DNA of 64,000 nt from an uncultured Bacillaceae bacterium (lineage in GTDB: Bacteria > Bacillota > Bacilli > Bacillales > Caldibacillaceae): NCBI GenBank assembly GCA_937934645.1, contig CALGYZ010000023.1:29042-93041 (forward strand), written 5' to 3'. The translations under genes and the position numbers were made by a program. Below are positions 26,559 to 34,750 of this stretch, in pieces (the stretch's first letter is position 1; every line of letters starts with the position of its first letter). The notes beneath the pieces are model-generated. The model was not told the DNA's origin. It saw nothing but the letters and a program-made list of their open reading frames with translations, and did not search any database.

Positions 26559-27599
26559 TTATAAATCAGCCGGATTAAATTGTTTCAGGAAACGGATATC
26601 GTTTGTATAAAAGTGACGGATATCATCAATGCCATATTTCAGCATGGCAATCCGTTCAGGCCCCATACCGAAAGCAAACCCGGAATATTTGTCCGGATCA
26701 AAACCGCTCATTCTCAATACATTCGGATGAACCATCCCGGCCCCTAAAATTTCGATCCAGCCGGTTCCTTTGCACACGTGGCATCCTGAACCGTCACACA
26801 TTTTGCACGAAATATCCATTTCAACAGAGGGCTCGGTAAACGGGAAATAACTCGGACGGAGACGAATCTTCCGGTCTTCACCGAATATTTTTTTCGCAAA
26901 AATAGATAAGGTGCCTTTCAAATCACTCATTCGGATATTTTCATCAACAACAAGCCCTTCAATTTGCGTAAATTGGTGCGAATGTGTCGCATCATCATTG
27001 TCACGCCGGTACACATGTCCCGGACATATAATTTTCACCGGACCTTTTCCTTTCGCTTTTTCCATCGTCCGTGCCTGTACCGGGGAAGTATGGGTGCGGA
27101 GCAAAATTTCATTTGTTATATAAAAAGAATCCTGCATATCCCGTGCCGGGTGGTTTTTCGGTATATTTAACGCTTCAAAGTTGTAGTAATCCGTTTCAAC
27201 TTCCGGTCCTTCGGCAACTTCATATCCCAATCCGATAAATAAATCTTCAATTTCCTGGATAATTTTCGTCAGCGGATGAGGATTACCCAGATTAACCGGA
27301 CGTCCCGGAAGCGTAACATCAATTGATTCTTCAGCAAGCTTCTTTTGAATTGCTTCTTCTTCCAGCTCTTTTTTTCTTTCTTCAATCCTTCCTGCTATAG
27401 TCGACCGTACCTCATTGGCCATTGCACCGACGACAGGCCGCTCCTCCGGAGGGAGTTTGCCCATCCCTCTCAACACTTCCGTGATCGGTCCTTTTTTTCC
27501 TAAATAGCGGACCCGGACATCGTTTAATTGTTTTAAATCAAGGGCGTCTTCTATTTCTTTCAAAGCTTCTGCCTTTAATGTTTCAAGACGTTCTTTCAC
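26559..27599 (-). CDS. pheS: Phenylalanine-tRNA ligase alpha subunit
   Basis: The 346-residue catalytic alpha chain. An N-terminal coiled coil (about residues 1-90) binds tRNA. Class II motif 2 appears as RRDNDDATHSHQFTQIEG, and motif 3 as GFAFGMGPERIAMLKYG. The start is GTG 27599 after GGGAGG. It is led by a phenylalanine T-box with its own terminator. Confidence 0.96.
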   Translation of the reverse strand: MKERLETLKAEALKEIEDALDLKQLNDVRVRYLGKKGPITEVLRGMGKLPPEERPVVGAMANEVRSTIAGRIEERKKELEEEAIQKKLAEESIDVTLPGRPVNLGNPHPLTKIIQEIEDLFIGLGYEVAEGPEVETDYYNFEALNIPKNHPARDMQDSFYITNEILLRTHTSPVQARTMEKAKGKGPVKIICPGHVYRRDNDDATHSHQFTQIEGLVVDENIRMSDLKGTLSIFAKKIFGEDRKIRLRPSYFPFTEPSVEMDISCKMCDGSGCHVCKGTGWIEILGAGMVHPNVLRMSGFDPDKYSGFAFGMGPERIAMLKYGIDDIRHFYTNDIRFLKQFNPADL

Positions 27600-27637
27600 G
27601 TTTATACCTCCCTGAAAGTATTTAAATTCCTAAAACA

Positions 27638-27923
27638 AAAAATCCCCGTCCGTAAAGGGACGAGGATTGTATTCGCGGTACCACCCTTTTTAATGCAATT
27701 TACCGGCTGGTAAAATTGCATTCACTCCATTTGGTAACGGTCTTCCCGCCCGATCTTTACGCTCCGGGTGATTCCGGAACGGTCCCGACCGGGAGTTCAT
27801 GGGGTGAAATTTCGTTTGGACCGGTTGGAAATGCTTCCAGTCAAGGCATCTCCTCCCTGTAAACCGGCAATCCCAAACGACAGGTCCCCAATCATCACTT
27901 GTATCCTTATTCAAGTTATCATT
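27638..27923 (-). promoter_or_regulatory. T-box leader of pheST (specifier UUC, Phe)
   Basis: The conserved T-box AGGGTGGTACCGCG is at 27674-27687 on the minus strand. It is followed by a terminator hairpin (ATCCTCGTCC/GGACGGGGAT, 27641-27668) with a T run. In stem I the specifier UUC (27806-27808) is followed by A, as is usual. Uncharged tRNA-Phe is expected to pair with UUC and the T-box and switch the RNA to the antiterminator. Confidence 0.93.
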
Positions 27924-27928
27924 AATTT

Positions 27929-27957
27929 ATTATATATTGGTTTTTTCCGTTTCGCAA
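27929..27957 (-). promoter_or_regulatory. Sigma-A promoter of pheST
   Basis: TTGCGA (27952-27957) and TATAAT (27929-27934) with a 17-bp spacer, just upstream of the T-box RNA. Confidence 0.75.
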
Positions 27958-27993
27958 CGGTCGTACGGGAATTATATATATACTTCCGAATAT

Positions 27994-28749
27994 TTAAACA
28001 AGGTTTCCCCGCAAATAATATAATAAAATTCCCGTGGCAACCGAAACATTTAATGACTCATTCTTTCCATATATAGGAATATATAAGTTTTTTTCTGCTT
28101 TTTGTAAATGCTCTTCACTGACACCCTGACCTTCATTTCCAACAATCAAAGCAAACGATTTTTGCGGGGCAACCTCATACATCGGCACGCCGTTTTTAAC
28201 AGCAGTGCCGAAGACGGGAATTTTCATTTTATTCAGCCGCTCAATCCAATCGTGCAAATTTCCGCGGACAACCGGAAGATGAAAATGGCTGCCCTGGGCC
28301 GCACGCAATACCTTAGAATTATATATATCAGCGCTTCCTTCGCCGACGATAACCGCATCAAGTCCTGCACTGTCCGCCGTGCGGATTAACGTGCCGAGAT
28401 TTCCGGGATCTTGCACTGCGTCCAATAATAAAAACCGCTTTCCGGAAACCGAGGCATCTTCCATTTGACGGCAGACCGCAAAAATTCCCTGGGGTGTTTC
28501 CGTATCGGAAATCACCTTGGCAATTTCTTCGGAAACGATGTACAGACTTTCTCCGCTATTGAAGTCCGGTACGCTTTCATAATACGCTTCCGTCATGATC
28601 AGTTCCGCAATAATTCCCGTTTCTAATGCCTCTTCAACAAGATGCCGGCCTTCGATCAAAAACAACCCTGTTTTTTCCCGTTCTTTCTTTTTCAATAATT
28701 TTTTCCAACGTTTTACATTCTCATTTTTCGTTGATCGTATATATTTCAT
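27994..28749 (-). CDS. ysgA: SpoU/TrmH-family RNA methyltransferase
   Basis: A 251-residue SPOUT 2'-O-methyltransferase. An N-terminal RNA-binding substrate domain (about residues 1-95, with FLIEGRHLVEEAL) precedes the knotted SAM-binding domain with motif 1 NLGTLIRTADSAG, motif 2 LIVGNEGQGVSEE and motif 3 IPIYGKNESLNVSVATGILLYY. The target RNA (rRNA or tRNA) is not determined by sequence. AAAGGAG precedes the ATG. It sits between pheS and sspI as B. subtilis ysgA does. Confidence 0.9.
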   Translation of the reverse strand: MKYIRSTKNENVKRWKKLLKKKEREKTGLFLIEGRHLVEEALETGIIAELIMTEAYYESVPDFNSGESLYIVSEEIAKVISDTETPQGIFAVCRQMEDASVSGKRFLLLDAVQDPGNLGTLIRTADSAGLDAVIVGEGSADIYNSKVLRAAQGSHFHLPVVRGNLHDWIERLNKMKIPVFGTAVKNGVPMYEVAPQKSFALIVGNEGQGVSEEHLQKAEKNLYIPIYGKNESLNVSVATGILLYYLRGNLV

Positions 28750-28870
28750 CCGTGATCTCCTTTACACCCGTACTGTCATTACTTTTCATTATACCGGAAT
28801 TGGGATACATAATACATCTCAAAAAGTAACACAATATCCATGATCAAATTAAACATACGGAGGGATGAAA

Positions 28871-29080
28871 ATGAACTTTAATTTAAGAAATGCCATTAAA
28901 CAGAATGTAGCAGATAACTCCCTTGAAGAGCTGCAAGAAACGATTGTCGATGCAATCCAAACTGGGGAAGAAAAGATGCTACCGGGTCTCGGGGTCTTAT
29001 TTGAAATTATCTGGCAACAGGCGAGTCCGGAAGAAAAACGAATGATGCTGGAGAACCTGGAGGTAGGATTAAAACAATAA
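28871..29080 (+). CDS. sspI: Small acid-soluble spore protein I
   Basis: A 69-residue protein with the SspI signature LEETIVDAIQ-like segment (here ETIVDAIQTGEEKMLPGLGV) and LFEIIWQQAS. It is a minor spore core protein made in the forespore. GGAGGG lies six bases before ATG 28871; the ATG two codons earlier overlaps that site. B. subtilis sspI is expressed under sigma-G; CATAATA at 28808-28814 resembles a sigma-G -10, but I see no good -35. Confidence 0.94.
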   Translation: MNFNLRNAIKQNVADNSLEELQETIVDAIQTGEEKMLPGLGVLFEIIWQQASPEEKRMMLENLEVGLKQ

Positions 29081-29137
29081 TGCTGCTTTATGGACAGAGA
29101 CGGCAAAATCATACATTAAAAAAATAAATATATCCCA

Positions 29138-29929
29138 ATGACCTCGTTAACAAGTGGTCTGGTTCAGGAAGTAGCAGAAGGAGTCTTTTTTTATACGATT
29201 CAAATCGTCAATATCGTATTTATAAAAACCAAAAACAGTATCGTATTAATTGATACAGGCATGCCGGGGAGCGGGAGGCAAATCATTGAATTAATGGAAG
29301 GGATCTTTGGATCTGTCACACATCCCGGCACCATCATATTAATACACGGACATTTTGACCATGCCGGTTCGGTTGAACAATTATTGAAGCGGTGGCATAT
29401 ACCAGTATACGCCTACCCGCTGGAAATTCCTTATTTAACAGGGAAAAAAAGTTATCCGGAACCTGACGGGACGGTGGAAGGCGGCCTTATTGCAAAGCTG
29501 TCACCGTTATTTCCAAATGAAAGCATTGATCTTGGTGACAGTGTAAGACCGCTGCCAAACGACGGTTCGCTCCCCCTTCTTCCCGGCAGGCGGTGGATTC
29601 ATACGCCAGGACATACAGAAGGGCATATCTCCCTGTTCCGGGAAAAAGACCGGACATTAATTGCGGGTGATGCTTTTATTACAGTCAGGCAGGATTCCCT
29701 TTATAAAGTGCTCTTACAAAAACAGGAAATATACGGTCCGCCCCGATACTTTACAACCGATTGGGAACAAGCAAAAGCATCGGTGGCTAAATTGGCCGGA
29801 ATGGATCCGTATATTGCAGTCACAGGGCACGGCCTGCCATTGGAAGGGGATGAGCTGGAGCAAGGTCTTGCCAAACTTGTCAAGCAATTCGATACAATGG
29901 CCAGACCGGATTACGGAAAATTTGTTTGA
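29138..29929 (+). CDS. MBL-fold metal-dependent hydrolase
   Basis: A 263-residue metallo-beta-lactamase fold protein of the glyoxalase II-like group. It has the metal motif HGHFDHAG, a further histidine in TPGHTEGHIS, the bridging aspartate in AGDAFI and the late histidine in VTGHG. The substrate is unknown; thioester hydrolysis or persulfide chemistry are family possibilities. No ribosome-binding site precedes ATG 29138 and a stop lies seven codons upstream, so initiation is weak or leaderless. Follows sspI by 57 bases. Confidence 0.83.
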   Translation: MTSLTSGLVQEVAEGVFFYTIQIVNIVFIKTKNSIVLIDTGMPGSGRQIIELMEGIFGSVTHPGTIILIHGHFDHAGSVEQLLKRWHIPVYAYPLEIPYLTGKKSYPEPDGTVEGGLIAKLSPLFPNESIDLGDSVRPLPNDGSLPLLPGRRWIHTPGHTEGHISLFREKDRTLIAGDAFITVRQDSLYKVLLQKQEIYGPPRYFTTDWEQAKASVAKLAGMDPYIAVTGHGLPLEGDELEQGLAKLVKQFDTMARPDYGKFV

Positions 29930-29940
29930 ACCGGCTAATG

Positions 29941-29973
29941 AAAAATGACGTGTACACTGACACGTCATTTTTA
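29941..29973. terminator. Bidirectional terminator between the MBL hydrolase and M42 peptidase
   Basis: AAAAATGACGTGT pairs perfectly with ACACGTCATTTTT, symmetric for both converging genes. Confidence 0.88.
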
Positions 29974-29978
29974 ATTGA

Positions 29979-31067
29979 TTAGTTGTATTTTATTTTGTTC
30001 ACCGCATCCGCATCAAGCCGTTTAACGACTTCAGTCATTAATTTCACCGTATTTTCATAATCATCCCGGTGAATGATGCTTGCGTGAGAGTGGAGATAAC
30101 GGGTTGCGATCGTAACGGCAATGGATGGAACACCGCTTTTTGTTAAATGAATGGAACCCGCGTCCGTTCCGCCTCCAGGAATGGATTCAAACTGATACGG
30201 TATGTTTAAGTCTTCTGCCACATCAATCACAAATTCGCGCAAACCTTTGTGGGAAACGAGTGACGCATCGTAAATAATGATTTGCGGTCCCTCGCCGAGC
30301 TTGCTCATCGATTCTTTTTCTGTCACACCCGGAGTATCCCCCGCGGTTCCGACATCCAAAGCAAAACCGATATCCGGCTCAATTTGATATGCGGCGGTTT
30401 TCGCTCCGCGTAAGCCAACTTCTTCCTGTACAGCTCCAACGCCGTAAACGATGTTCGGATGATTTTCCTTTTGTAAATTTTTCATTACGTCGATTACCAC
30501 CGCGCAGCCGATCCGGTTATCCCATGCTTTGGCAAGCAAATACTTTTCATTTTTCATAACGGTGAATTCAAAATATGGAACAATCATGTCTCCGGGACGA
30601 ATCCCCCATGATTCTGCTTCTTCTTTGTCCTTTGCACCGATATCGATAAACATATCTTTGATATCAAAGGGCTTCTTACGGGCCTCGGGCGATAAAATAT
30701 GCGGCGGTTTAGAACCGATAACCCCGGTGATCGTATCTCCTTTAGAAGTCACGATCGTTACCCGCTGGGCAAGAAGAACCTGGCTCCACCATCCGCCCAC
30801 CGTTTGGAAACGAATAAATCCTTTATCATCAATTTGCTTTACCATAAAGCCGACTTCATCGAGATGGGCACCAAGCATGATTTTCGGGCCATTTTCTTTT
30901 CCAGTTTTCCGGGCGATTAAACTGCCGAGACCGTCAAAAGATAATTCGTCGGCATACGGTTCTATGTATTTTTTCATAACATCCCTTACTTCCCGTTCAT
31001 TGCCGGGAATACCTTTAGCATCGGTTAAATCTTTAAGCATCTTCAATGTTTCGTCGGGCTGTGTCAA
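29979..31067 (-). CDS. ysdC: M42 family aminopeptidase/endoglucanase-like metallopeptidase
   Basis: A 362-residue M42 peptidase with a two-metal site: AHLDEVGFMV (first histidine/aspartate), AWDNRIGCAV (bridging aspartate), AVQEEVGLRGAKTA (catalytic glutamates), DVGTAGDTPG and the C-terminal histidine in HSHASIIHRDD. Homologues form dodecameric tetrahedral aminopeptidases. Start is TTG 31067 seven bases after GGAGG. Same location as B. subtilis ysdC, though the intervening arabinose cluster of that species is absent. Confidence 0.9.
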   Translation of the reverse strand: MTQPDETLKMLKDLTDAKGIPGNEREVRDVMKKYIEPYADELSFDGLGSLIARKTGKENGPKIMLGAHLDEVGFMVKQIDDKGFIRFQTVGGWWSQVLLAQRVTIVTSKGDTITGVIGSKPPHILSPEARKKPFDIKDMFIDIGAKDKEEAESWGIRPGDMIVPYFEFTVMKNEKYLLAKAWDNRIGCAVVIDVMKNLQKENHPNIVYGVGAVQEEVGLRGAKTAAYQIEPDIGFALDVGTAGDTPGVTEKESMSKLGEGPQIIIYDASLVSHKGLREFVIDVAEDLNIPYQFESIPGGGTDAGSIHLTKSGVPSIAVTIATRYLHSHASIIHRDDYENTVKLMTEVVKRLDADAVNKIKYN

Positions 31068-31097
31068 GCCGATCCCTCCTTATAACGGTATATTTTT

Positions 31098-31126
31098 ATT
31101 ATACTAAAGTATAATTGCCGGAACAA
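31098..31126 (-). promoter_or_regulatory. Sigma-A promoter of the M42 peptidase gene
   Basis: TTGTTC (31121-31126) and TATAAT (31098-31103) with a 17-bp spacer on the minus strand, 31 bases upstream of the start codon. Confidence 0.65.
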
Positions 31127-31148
31127 ACTGGAAATCCCTGTTGTTTAT

Positions 31149-31183
31149 TTAACTTGACACCTGTTTCCGGGGCAAGTTAATAT
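31149..31183 (+). promoter_or_regulatory. Promoter bracketed by an 8-bp inverted repeat
   Basis: TTGACA (31154-31159) and TAATAT (31178-31183) with an 18-bp spacer face the plus strand. TTAACTTG (31149-31156) and CAAGTTAA (31173-31180) form an inverted repeat that overlaps both hexamers, as an operator would. It lies ahead of the ABC relic and the small membrane ORF. Confidence 0.5.
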
Positions 31184-31222
31184 TTATCTGTTTATACGGA
31201 CGATCTGTCAGCATAGCGCTGA

Positions 31223-31636
31223 TCCATTATCCGGACATTGCTGAAGGGGTACGATACGGTTATTAATGAAGAAGTCTCAAACAATTCCCAGGGGCAAAAA
31301 CAATTGCTAACAATCGCCCGGGCCATTTTAAAAAATCCGCCCATTTTAATATTGGATGAAGCAACCAGCAATGTCGATACGAGAACGGAAATGGAGATTC
31401 AAAAAACGATGAATACACTGATGGCCGGCTGGACAAGTCTGGTCATCGCCCACAAATTGTCGACCATCCGCAAGACTGATCTGATTCTCGTCATGAAATC
31501 AGGAAAACTCATTGAAAAGGGAACCCATGAACAGTTGCTGAAAGCCGGCGGACTGTACCGAGATTTATACAACAGCCGTTTTCATTTATCTCAGAAAACG
31601 AACAGCGAAGCAAAACAGGAAAAAAATAAAAATTGA
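31223..31636 (+). pseudogene. C-terminal relic of an ABC exporter ATPase domain
   Basis: About 137 codons match the end of a fused membrane-ATPase multidrug exporter: GYDTVINEE, a signature loop NNSQGQKQLLTIARA, Walker B ILILDEATSNVD and the switch histidine in VIAHKLSTI. The transmembrane domain, Walker A and Q-loop are missing, and a stop codon closes the frame at 31220. Family members are usually near 600 residues. The internal sequence is well preserved, so the truncation may be recent. No partner transporter gene lies beside it. Confidence 0.8.
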
Positions 31637-31655
31637 ATAAAGAAGGAATTTAAAG

Positions 31656-31847
31656 ATAAAAAAATTACCGGTTTATTTAACACTTATTGTGACCGGAACG
31701 GTTGCAATCATTCTAACAAAAACGATGGATTTATCGGATGCATTGGAATGGATGCTTATTGGCACTGCTGTTGTCTTGAGTTTATCCGGTGCAATCGCTG
31801 TTACCATATATGCCCTTGGACATGACGTAGCCTTTTCTTGGTTTTGA
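31656..31847 (+). CDS. Small two-helix membrane protein with no canonical start codon
   Basis: AAGGA (31643-31647) lies eight bases before ATA 31656, from which 63 codons run to TGA at 31845. The reading starts IKKLPVYLTLIVTGTVAIIL, and its second hydrophobic stretch is MLIGTAVVLSLSGAIAVTIY. Two transmembrane helices are predicted. No ATG, GTG or TTG occurs until GTG 31689, which would cut into helix one, and a stop lies five codons before ATA. It is followed by a terminator. I do not recognise the family. Either an unusual AUA start or a gene that lost its ATG. Confidence 0.4.
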   Translation: MKKLPVYLTLIVTGTVAIILTKTMDLSDALEWMLIGTAVVLSLSGAIAVTIYALGHDVAFSWF

Positions 31848-31851
31848 CAAA

Positions 31852-31899
31852 GAAAAAAACCGGGTTGGCCGGATACATGGGCACTACCCGGTTTTCTTT
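31852..31899. terminator. Bidirectional terminator between the small ORF and dut
   Basis: AAAACCGGGT (31856-31865) pairs with ACCCGGTTTT (31886-31895), with A-rich and T-rich flanks that suit both directions. Confidence 0.8.
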
Positions 31900-32336
31900 T
31901 ATCGTAATCCGGATGAGCCGAAGCCGCCTTCACCTCTTTCTGACCCGGATAATTGTTCTGTTTCGGAAATTTTCACCCTGGCCACCGGAGCGACAACCAT
32001 CTGCGCAATACGCATATGCTTTTCGACTTTAAACGGTTCTTTGCCGTGATTGATTAAAATCACTTTGATCTCCCCCCGGTAACCTTCATCGATTGTACCG
32101 GGGCTGTTAAGTACCGTAACACTGTGTTTCAAAGCAAGGCCGCTTCTTGGTCTGATTTGCGCTTCTGTTCCCGGCGGCAGCTCTATGACAATACCCGTGC
32201 GAATTAACTCCGCTTCCCCCGGTTGGATGACTTTTTCTTCTACCGAATACAAATCAAGCCCGGCATCGCCCGGATTGGCATATTTAGGAATCTTCGCATC
32301 CTCATCAATTATTTTTACTTTTAATTCTATATCCAT
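31899..32336 (-). CDS. dut: dUTP diphosphatase
   Basis: A 145-residue trimeric dUTPase that converts dUTP to dUMP. The five motifs are visible: DAGLDLYS, RPRSGLA, GTIDEGYRGEIKV, RIAQMVV and the C-terminal arm RGEGGFGSSG. AAGGAG precedes the ATG. It lies between the M42 peptidase and ysdB, is chromosomal in character and not part of a prophage. Confidence 0.95.
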   Translation of the reverse strand: MDIELKVKIIDEDAKIPKYANPGDAGLDLYSVEEKVIQPGEAELIRTGIVIELPPGTEAQIRPRSGLALKHSVTVLNSPGTIDEGYRGEIKVILINHGKEPFKVEKHMRIAQMVVAPVARVKISETEQLSGSERGEGGFGSSGLR

Positions 32337-32473
32337 AAACCGATTCTCCTTATCACATCATTCTGGAATAACATTAAAAAGATTATAGCAAAACAATAAA
32401 AAGTGAAACCTTTTTTTTATGATTCATCGCTTTTATAGACATATTTTCGTACACTTATGACGGAGGGATTTCT

Positions 32474-32884
32474 ATGGCATTATTAATTCGGATGATCATA
32501 TTTATTCTTATCCTGTTTTTAATTTACGCCGGTATACGGTATCTGCTTTCACCAAAACGAAAGCTGGAACTAGCACATGAACAAAACAGATTTTATTTTT
32601 TGGACGACCCGGACAATGTAAGGAAAAACTTTTTTATCACGTATAAAGGTGCCCTCTTTGAAGGTGAAAAGAAACTGGGTACAACTCCGGAATCCTTCGA
32701 TGTTGTTTCTGTCCTCGTTACCCCGAAAAATATCAATGAGTTAAAAGGCTTGACAAAAAAAGATTTTCAAATCATTGAGCAACATATTTTAAAACATTAT
32801 CCATCCACTGAAATTGAATGGCAAAGCCCGGTCCGGGAATTTTTAGGCAAACTGGACAATCAATCTGATCAATCTTTTGAATGA
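32474..32884 (+). CDS. ysdB: YsdB family membrane-anchored protein
   Basis: A 136-residue protein with one N-terminal transmembrane helix (IFILILFLIYAGIRYLL) and a basic cytoplasmic domain. It resembles B. subtilis YsdB, a sigma-W regulon member of unknown biochemical role. ACGGAGGG precedes the ATG. A TGAAAC box at 32404-32409 looks like a sigma-W -35 but is not matched by a well-spaced -10. Confidence 0.82.
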   Translation: MALLIRMIIFILILFLIYAGIRYLLSPKRKLELAHEQNRFYFLDDPDNVRKNFFITYKGALFEGEKKLGTTPESFDVVSVLVTPKNINELKGLTKKDFQIIEQHILKHYPSTEIEWQSPVREFLGKLDNQSDQSFE

Positions 32885-32912
32885 TTCTTTTCGGTTGTAC
32901 AACGGGAGACGT

Positions 32913-32940
32913 CCGCATCCTTTTTATGATGCGGCTTTAA
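32913..32940. terminator. Terminator between ysdB and the TVP38-family gene
   Basis: CCGCATC pairs with GATGCGG around CTTTTTAT, with CTTTAAAAA after it. The hairpin overlaps the end of the converging minus-strand gene. Confidence 0.55.
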
Positions 32941-33496
32941 AAAAATCTTTCCACTTAATCACGGCAAATTTCTCCCGCAGGACAACAATTAGTACGGTTA
33001 ACACGAGCAGAAAAAGGAGGAATGCAGCCGGGGAAATTTGTTGGAAAGACTTGCCGAAAACGGTATAAAAGACAGCAACCGGAAGATTTGTAAAAAAAGA
33101 GGAACCTGCATACTCACGGAAGTTTCCCTTTCGCTCGATTAAACAAAAACAGAGCAGTTGAAAATGAATGAACGGAATCATTTTCAATACGGCGATTTGG
33201 CCTCCGGTCAAATTTTTATATGGGCCAAACCATTTTATTTTGATCCGCCGGAGGCGCCGGTGCAAAATCGGAAAACGTTTTAATAAAAAATACAATGAAA
33301 AGCTGGAAATGGTCAGTCCAATCAAAGAAAAAGCCGTTCCAAACACAGCACCGAACAAAACACCACCGGCCATGCACATAACAACGACAGGAATAAATAA
33401 AAACGGACGTAAGATATGAATAAGAATAAAAGCTAAGGGTGCCAAAATACCGCCTAACTCCAAATATGCCAGAACGAGCCCCGTTTCTCCGTTCAT
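32924..33496 (-). CDS. TVP38/TMEM64 (VTT/DedA-like) membrane protein
   Basis: A 190-residue integral membrane protein with about five hydrophobic segments. The family pattern of a re-entrant segment is seen in FIPVVVMCMAGGVLFGAVFG and again near FTNLPVAVFYTVFG. Relatives of this superfamily act as lipid scramblases or flippases; a role here is inference. GGGGG lies upstream of the ATG. Placed between ysdB and rplT, where B. subtilis has ysdA. Confidence 0.8.
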   Translation of the reverse strand: MNGETGLVLAYLELGGILAPLAFILIHILRPFLFIPVVVMCMAGGVLFGAVFGTAFSLIGLTISSFSLYFLLKRFPILHRRLRRIKIKWFGPYKNLTGGQIAVLKMIPFIHFQLLCFCLIERKGNFREYAGSSFFTNLPVAVFYTVFGKSFQQISPAAFLLFLLVLTVLIVVLREKFAVIKWKDFFKAAS

Positions 33497-33593
33497 GCGG
33501 TTAATCCCCCGTATATCCCGTTTTCCTTTTTATTACATCGTTAATAACGTATACACAAAAAGATTGAATTATGATAAGTTTTCCCGGTATACG

Positions 33594-33622
33594 AAAAAAA
33601 GCCCCTGTTAAAAGGGGCTTTT
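33594..33622 (-). terminator. Terminator of infC-rpmI-rplT
   Basis: AGCCCCT pairs with AGGGGCT, flanked by an A run and a T run, just past the rplT stop codon. Confidence 0.88.
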
Positions 33623-33627
33623 CAATT

Positions 33628-33987
33628 TTACTTTTTCAGCCGGGCTTTTGCCGTTTCCGCAAGTTGTGCAAATGCTTCCGGATCGGTTACCGCAAGTTCG
33701 GCAAGCATTTTGCGGTTTACTTCGACTCCGGCAAGTTTCAGTCCGTGCATTAAACGGCTGTAGGAAAGGCCATTTTGCCGTGCAGCCGCATTAATACGTG
33801 TAATCCACAATTTACGGAATTCGCTTTTCCGTTTGCGGCGGTCACGGTATGCATACATTAAAGATTTCATAACCTGCTGGTTGGCTACTCTATATAAACG
33901 ATGTTTGGAACCGTAATATCCTTTTGCTAATTTCAGTACTTTTTTACGACGTCTGCGTGTCACAGTACCGCCTTTTACACGTGCCAT
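33628..33987 (-). CDS. rplT: 50S ribosomal protein L20
   Basis: A 119-residue primary 23S rRNA-binding protein. It starts MARVKGGTVTRRRRKKVLKL and contains GYYGSKHRLYRVANQQVMKS, the conserved extended and globular parts. In B. subtilis, L20 binds its own operon leader and promotes early termination, and the leader upstream of infC here is built the same way. AGGAGG precedes the ATG. Confidence 0.98.
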   Translation of the reverse strand: MARVKGGTVTRRRRKKVLKLAKGYYGSKHRLYRVANQQVMKSLMYAYRDRRKRKSEFRKLWITRINAAARQNGLSYSRLMHGLKLAGVEVNRKMLAELAVTDPEAFAQLAETAKARLKK

Positions 33988-34027
33988 ACTAAAAACCTCC
34001 TAATTTGTAACCTTTACTTTTAGATCT

Positions 34028-34216
34028 TTATATCATATGTTTAATGCGTTTGTAATCACTTGATGATACGAGAGTACTCTTACGGAGTTTCCGTTTCCGT
34101 TTTTGCGATTTATTGGCAAATAAATGGCTTGTATACGCATGGGAACGTTTTAATTTGCCAGTTCCTGTCTTTTTAAAGCGTTTGGCTGAGGCTTTATGTG
34201 TTTTCATTTTAGGCAT
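34028..34216 (-). CDS. rpmI: 50S ribosomal protein L35
   Basis: A 62-residue, strongly basic ribosomal protein beginning MPKMKTHKASAKRFKKTGTG, with the terminal YKRIKHMI. It is slightly shorter than B. subtilis L35. AAGGAGG precedes the ATG; 18 bases separate it from infC. Confidence 0.98.
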   Translation of the reverse strand: MPKMKTHKASAKRFKKTGTGKLKRSHAYTSHLFANKSQKRKRKLRKSTLVSSSDYKRIKHMI

Positions 34217-34234
34217 ACGTATTTCCTCCTTAAG

Positions 34235-34750
34235 TTACTTATCAGTTTTTGGTGCAAGAACTAAGAACATGTTCCGCCCGTCCATCTTTGGTTTCGTTTC
34301 TACCACAGCAATGTCGGAACACTCTTCCGCCAGGCGGTCAAGCACTTTTTGACCGATATCTTTATGGGTGATCGCACGACCTTTAAAGCGAAGGGATGCT
34401 TTCACTTTATCTCCTTTTTGCAAGAACTTCCGTGCGTTGCGTAATTTCGTATTAAAATCATGCTCTTCAATCGTCGGACTAAACCGGACTTCCTTGACGC
34501 TGATTACTTTTTGTTTTTTCCGTGCTTCCTTTTCCCTCTTTTGTTGCTCAAAACGGTACTTCCCGTAGTCCATGATTCTGGCCACAGGTGGCCTTGCTTT
34601 CGGAGCAACCAAAACAAGATCCAGATTTCGCCGCGCTGCGATTTCCAAAGCTTCGGCCTTTGATTTAATTCCCAATTGTTCGCCGTTTACATCAATTAAG
34701 CGAACTTCACGGGCACGGATGCCCTCGTTGACCATCTTATCTTTGCTGAT
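34235..34750 (-). CDS. infC: Translation initiation factor IF-3, AUC start
   Basis: IF-3 of 171 residues. The N-domain holds VNEGIRAREVRLIDVNGEQL, and the C-domain holds PTIEEHDFNTKLRNARKFL and NMFLVLAPKTDK. No ATG, GTG or TTG is suitably placed. AAAAGGAGG lies nine bases before ATC 34750, and reading from it gives ISKDKMVNEG, aligning with the B. subtilis N-terminus (ISKDFIINEQ after the initiator). The nearest ATG is five codons later and too far from the site. Rare AUU/AUC starts let IF-3 autoregulate its translation, so AUC is the best call. Confidence 0.92.
   Translation of the reverse strand: MSKDKMVNEGIRAREVRLIDVNGEQLGIKSKAEALEIAARRNLDLVLVAPKARPPVARIMDYGKYRFEQQKREKEARKKQKVISVKEVRFSPTIEEHDFNTKLRNARKFLQKGDKVKASLRFKGRAITHKDIGQKVLDRLAEECSDIAVVETKPKMDGRNMFLVLAPKTDK

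Noticed and set aside
31673..31933. 86-codon minus-strand frame opposite the small membrane ORF
   Set aside because: It is the antisense of a hydrophobic frame and runs through the bidirectional terminator into dut.
32404..32430. Sigma-W promoter ahead of ysdB (TGAAAC box)
   Set aside because: The nearest CG-containing -10 is 18 bases away rather than 16-17 and reads CGCT, not CGTA; only the -35 fits.
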